This document shows, in pieces, positions 59,724 through 64,000 of a stretch of 64,000 nucleotides of DNA. The translations under genes and the position numbers were made by a program. Numbering within the stretch: position 1 is the stretch's first letter; each line of letters starts with the position of its first letter. Below the pieces are notes generated by a model that did no database searches, was not told the DNA's origin, and saw only the letters and a list, made by a program, of their open reading frames with translations. The stretch comes from Theocolax elegans (taxonomy: Eukaryota > Arthropoda > Insecta > Hymenoptera > Cerocephalidae): positions 29,943,058-30,007,057 of the forward strand of contig CM047426.1 of NCBI GenBank assembly GCA_026168455.1, in the 5' to 3' direction.

Positions 59724-60902
59724 CAGATCGAATAGATTGGTTTAAAAAGAGGAAGCTCAAATTTCATATTTGGTCAAAGTTACTATAAAATACTATAAAA
59801 AGTCTCGAAAAAGATATATACTAAAAATGGCTAATTTTAGTCGTCTTTCATTATTTTTTTGTAAATTTTCATAATAGTAAAAAATTTGATATCCATAGAA
59901 ATCTTGAGATCAAATAGAAGAATTAAAAAGAATTTTTTTAGTATGAAATAAATTAATTAAAAAAAGAAAGAAAGTTTTTTTTTTTTAATCTTTTACATTA
60001 AAACAATGTATACCTTTTTTCTTACTTTGATAGGTCAATTTTCCCGATGGCATTTGAAAGAAGGTATCTAAACTATTCTAAAAAAATCGACAATTATCCT
60101 AGGGTATGATTTATGCCATAAATAATTAACTACACTGAGAGAATTTTTTTGGGCATCCCGCTGTAATTGCTCAAGTCAGCTGCTGCACATAATCTTTTGG
60201 GCATCAAATCTACTAATTTTGTACCGATGCTGCCCAAAAGTGAAGATTTTTTGCTGTTTGAGCGACACTAGCGTCACATTTGGACGTCTGGTGTACAATT
60301 TTGTACAGTATCTGTCCAAAACGCTCGTGCGAATACTGTAACGCGTTTTGGACGTCTGGCGTACTAGCACTTATAGCATAGGTCCAAAAATTTTCTCAGT
60401 GTAACAAATCGAAAAAACTTCGTATCCGTTTACGTCTTGATGGATTAAAAGTATTGATTTTTAGGACAAACTATCTTTTTATTATTCTTTTTCACGTACG
60501 TTTCAACCAAATTAAAATATTTCAGGCTTCCTTTTTAAAACAAATCTACTTGTCCTCAGATTTCTTTTGGACTTAAGTTTAAGAGTATGTCTTTTGTTTT
60601 AGAGCTATACGCGACCAAAGCCAAGAATTTTGATTGTGGAATTTTGCTTCCTCATAGAGGAAGCTTTGTAATAGTGAAATTAATTTTTCAAAAATTTTGA
60701 TAATATATAATTTTTCTTAATTGGACCAAATGAACTTTATAGAGAATAAAAAAACTATCTGATCGATTTTGGATCGACAAATTATCTCTAGTTTTTTTAT
60801 TATTAAAAAATGATTCTTTTCTACATATTTTATAGTATGGAAATTACTCAGTCAAATCTGCTGAAAAAATGTTTCATGAAACATCTAATAGTCATAAACT
60901 AT
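59724..60902. repeat. Block Q, copy 5 (full)
   Basis: Full Q copy preceded by a 70-bp end of P (about 59650-59720). MITE at 60133-60401. It has more single-base indels than the other copies. Confidence 0.85.
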
Positions 60903-61606
60903 AAAAATTTCAAGTAATTATATCGATTATTTATGATTAAACAAATTAAAATGTGAAAAAATTGGGATTTTTATGTCGAATGTTTTCAGGAATAAAAAGC
61001 AGTTAATTCACTTGTAATTTTGGGTAAGAATAGTCTTATTGATAGTTTCGATTGTTTATAACTCTAAAAATAAAATTTAAAAATCCTTCTTGGATTAGTT
61101 TTTGAGAAAAAAAATTATAATCTAAAAGTAATTTTTATTAAAATTTTGTTTACTTATATAGTAGTCTAATGTGGAACTAACCATATTTTTGGAAGAAAAT
61201 GTTTTTAGGCACGACCGCTACACGGGAGAGCCTTATATTTTCATCATTGCAAAATGTGTGATGCATCAAAATATACTAGATAATAGTTTGTGAGAACTAA
61301 GAGAAATTTGAGAAGAGAAATTTATGTATATTAGAATTCATTTAAGGCCCTCCCTAAAATGTATGTATGGATGTATTTATGTATATGTAATCATGTATCA
61401 AAGATAACTCAATCAATTTTTTACCGATTTAGCTGAGATTCACAGGGTAACTTCGTCATAATGTAATTAGATAATGGCCCTATTTTCAGATATATAGCAC
61501 TGAAACACTTTAAGTTATGGCATTATTTTTAATTCCTTAGAAACGGTTTTGTAGCATTATCTTGAAATGTATTAATCCTACATAAAAACTTTATACGGAC
61601 GAAATG
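60903..61606. repeat. Block T, copy 2
   Basis: Second T copy; runs directly into the satellite array at ATGTTCG. Confidence 0.8.
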
Positions 61607-62650
61607 TTCGTCTCAAAATAACAAAACTTTTTCCTATTGTACACTTGACGCTCAAAACAATATTTTCGAAGATAAACATAGAAAAACGGCCAAAATAATA
61701 AAAAAAGCACAAAAAAACACGTTATTTCGCAATAAAACGAAATGTATTGTTCTTACTAAAAACCTTTAATGAACAAAATGTTCGTATTAATATAATAAAC
61801 CTTTTTTCTATTGTACACTTGACGCTCAAAACAATATTTTCAAAGATAAACATAGAAAAACGGCCAAAATAATAAAAAAAGCACAAAAAAACACGTTATT
61901 TCGCAATAAAACGAAATGTATTGTTCTTACTAAAAACCTTTAATGAACAAAATGTTCGTATTAATATAATAAACCTTTTTTCTATAATACACTTAACGTT
62001 CAAAACAATATTTTCGAAGATAAACATAGAAAAACGGCCAAAATAATAAAAAAAGCACAAAAAAACACGTTATTTCGCAATAAAACGAAATGTATTGTTC
62101 TTACTAAAAACCTTTAATGAACAAAATGTTCGTATTAATATAATAAACCTTTTTTCTATAATACACTTAACGTTCAAAACAATATTTTCGAAGATAAACA
62201 TAGAAAAACGGCCAAAATAATAAAAAAAGCACAAAAAAACACGTTATTTCGCAATAAAACGAAATGTATTGTTCTTACTAAAAACCTTTAATGAACAAAA
62301 TGTTCGTATTAATATAATAAACCTTTTTTCTATAATACACTTAACGTTCAAAACAATATTTTCGAAGATAAACATAGAAAAACGGCCAAAATAATAAAAA
62401 AAGCACAAAAAAACACGTTATTTCGCAATAAAACGAAATGTATTGTTCTTACTAAAAACCTTTAATGAACAAAATGTTCGTATTAATATAATAAACCTTT
62501 TTTCTATAATACACTTAACGTTCAAAACAATATTTTCAAAGATAAACATAGAAAAACGGCCAAAATAATAAAAAAAGCACAAAAAAACACGTTATTTCGC
62601 AATAAAACGAAATGTATTGTTCTTACTAAAAACCTTTAATGAACAAAATG
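61607..62650. repeat. 174-bp satellite, six tandem monomers
   Basis: The word TTCGT(A/C)T marks successive monomers at 61607, 61781, 61955, 62129, 62303 and 62477, with the next (partial) at 62651: exactly 174 bp each time. Monomers contain AACGTTCAAAACAATATTTT and CACGTTATTTCGCAATAAAA. Monomers 3-6 are nearly identical; monomer 1 is the most diverged and resembles the T-block end. Confidence 0.97.
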
Positions 62651-63086
62651 TTCGTATTACTAGATAATACGGTAAATATCAAAAAATATGAAAAAACGTT
62701 TTACAAAGTTGACTTCTATTGTATAATTATTGTTGATATAATATCATTTTCTTTTATCAGTATTTGTCTGTATGTAAGTCTTTAATATCTTTCTCCGGTT
62801 CATCATTTTCGTCATCTGATAAATTGCTACCATTTGTAAATCTGGTCCAACTATTTCAGAAATATAGTCAAGTGAGCCTTAACCGCCAATTTTTTCAGTC
62901 TTTCTTGAAGTGTCAAATTTTTTTACACCCCCTAGTAGAATTTTGAGGCATAATTGAAACGGTTTTTAAGCCAGAAAATGACGAATTAGCAAAAAATTCT
63001 TAAAATATGATCCTAATATGATCAAATTACCAAATTTTGTTCTAACCTTACAATGCTCAATTTCTCTAGGGCCATTCTAAAATTAA
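62651..63086. other. AT-rich spacer; possible coding relic on the minus strand
   Basis: No gene. On the minus strand about 62764-62850 an acidic run (SDDENDEPEKDIKD) reads like a fragment of a transposase or nuclear protein, but a stop lies just upstream and nothing else supports it. Confidence 0.3.
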
Positions 63087-63590
63087 TTAACTATGTCGGA
63101 TGTCCGCGATCTCGGCTGTCCACCAGTATGTCTCTCGTTTGTTGCGTGCGTAACGTTTCCGCGGCATAGAGGCTTCACACAATTGTTGAAGAAACTGGGT
63201 TGTTTCCCCGACAAGCGCTTCAGCCCTGCCGCGATTAGTCATTCCGCGAGGTTCCACCTGTGACAGTGGTTCCCCGCGCGTCATTTGTCTGTCGAGTTTG
63301 TCTAAGTCTATCCGTTTCACGTCCCAACGAGGGGGACGAGTTACCCGAGTACTGCTCGTACGCGATTCGTCTATAAGACCGAAGGAGATGTACTGGTGAT
63401 CGCTGGCTGTGTAGTCTTCGATCACTCTCCATGCTCTCAGTCTTTGTGTCATCCTGTCCGAAATAAGGGTCACATCGGGCACAGAGTCCCCGAAGCCGGG
63501 TCGTCTGTACGTCGGCGTGTTTCCCTCATTTGCCACTGTCAGTTCAAGCCTTGCGGCCATCTCCAACAGTAGTCGTCCACGTCTGTTTGC
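63087..63590 (-). pseudogene. Non-LTR retrotransposon endonuclease fragment (R1/I-like)
   Basis: About 168 minus-strand codons between stops. The start reads NRRG..L.E.A..L.L.VANEG..PTYRRPGFGDS, then PDVTLISD and W.V.EDYTASDHQYI.F: the C-terminal half of an APE-type endonuclease with its SDH motif. The end, YWWTAEIADIR, is the usual linker before the reverse transcriptase. The N-terminal catalytic half and the whole reverse transcriptase are missing; in-frame stops flank both ends, and the GC content (about 55%) contrasts with the surroundings. It is a truncated insertion, not a gene. Confidence 0.85.
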
Positions 63591-63659
63591 TGATAATTAA
63601 TATTGAAATTACATTTATAATAAAGTTAAAAACAACCGGAAAACTTCAGTGTATTATCC

Positions 63660-64000
63660 TTAATTATACCTATTCCAGCTGGTAACGCTGCGCAAGAATC
63701 CGAAGTGCGATACGCGTGGGCCGCTGGTCCTCGCTGTGTTACGGTGGTTCGTCGCTCAGGAGATCCGTCACTTTGGATAACGTCCTGAGCGAGTGTCGAC
63801 TTCGGGTTCCCCTCTTGGAACTTACCGAAAGGCCGGCCACAAGGAAACTAGTTCCGTAAACCTGGGTTAGCAGTTGTACAACTATCGCCGAACCCTGCCC
63901 AATTTGGGGTTAGCAGCTGCACAACTATCGCCTAACCCAATCACAACGTGAAGCTATTCGCGCTTCAAACCAACCTGGAACCACCTGCTCACAGACACAA
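63660..64000. repeat. GC-rich tail with a 32-bp direct repeat
   Basis: GGGTTAGCAG(T/C)TG(T/C)ACAACT + ATCGCC(G/T)AACCC occurs at 63864-63895 and 63907-63938. Composition resembles the adjacent LINE fragment more than the host AT-rich DNA. The stretch before it (AATAAAG, then a junction near GCTGGTAACGC) could be an LTR end, but no second LTR is in the window. Confidence 0.4.

Noticed and set aside
61607..62650. Tandem array as a CRISPR-like or tRNA array
   Set aside because: Monomers are contiguous 174-bp repeats with no spacer structure; the host is a eukaryote and no cloverleaf is present.
63864..63938. GGGTTAG repeats as telomeric sequence
   Set aside because: Only two occurrences spaced 43 bp apart within a longer 32-bp repeat; no short-period TTAGG/TTAGGG array.

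Overview
The window is nuclear DNA of an AT-rich insect, possibly a hymenopteran. The case for an insect rests on short GT-AG introns, insect-like orthologues of conserved genes, and dense DNA-transposon, SINE and LINE debris. The sequence alone does not identify the species. No bacterial features (operons, ribosome binding sites, CRISPR) are present.

The left 26 kb is gene-bearing. Three phosphatidylethanolamine-binding protein (PEBP) genes lie in tandem on the + strand (98-1299, 7966-8975, 10091-12083). The first appears to have a basic, possibly mitochondrial, N-terminal extension, and the other two have signal peptides. They are followed by an intron-less 844-residue gene (13700-16234) with three BED-like zinc fingers and a degenerate hAT-transposase body. 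Next comes a complete 12-exon TSR1 ribosome-biogenesis gene (16588-20023, +). It converges on a complete 14-exon BRE1/RNF20-type E3 ubiquitin ligase gene (21036-26060, -). Exon phases were followed through every junction and keep reading frame. A full-length 5S-rRNA-derived SINE with an 18-bp target duplication lies between PEBP genes 1 and 2, as does a locally triplicated repeat split by a MITE-like element.

From 27 to 34.9 kb I see no protein gene. The main feature is a head-to-tail duplication of about 2.03 kb (27987-30014 and 30015-32041). Each copy carries a GC-rich, GA/CT-tract-rich island that resembles an insect promoter or 5' leader.

From 34.9 to 49.2 kb the DNA is built of foldback and hairpin elements. 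They include a 1.76-kb foldback, a near-perfect 1.04-kb hairpin, and tandem units carrying hAT-transposase fragments. Derived blocks (called H, V and W here) contain nested palindromes and a 28-bp minisatellite. A separate small MITE has an exact 8-bp target duplication.

From 49.7 to 62.65 kb there is a mosaic of large repeated blocks (called S, P, R, Q and T here). It carries amplified SINE remnants and an amplified TA-flanked MITE, and ends in six head-to-tail copies of a 174-bp satellite. The right edge holds a truncated non-LTR retrotransposon endonuclease fragment and a GC-rich tail. Repeat copies differ mostly by 1-base indels, so exact copy numbers may be partly assembly-dependent.
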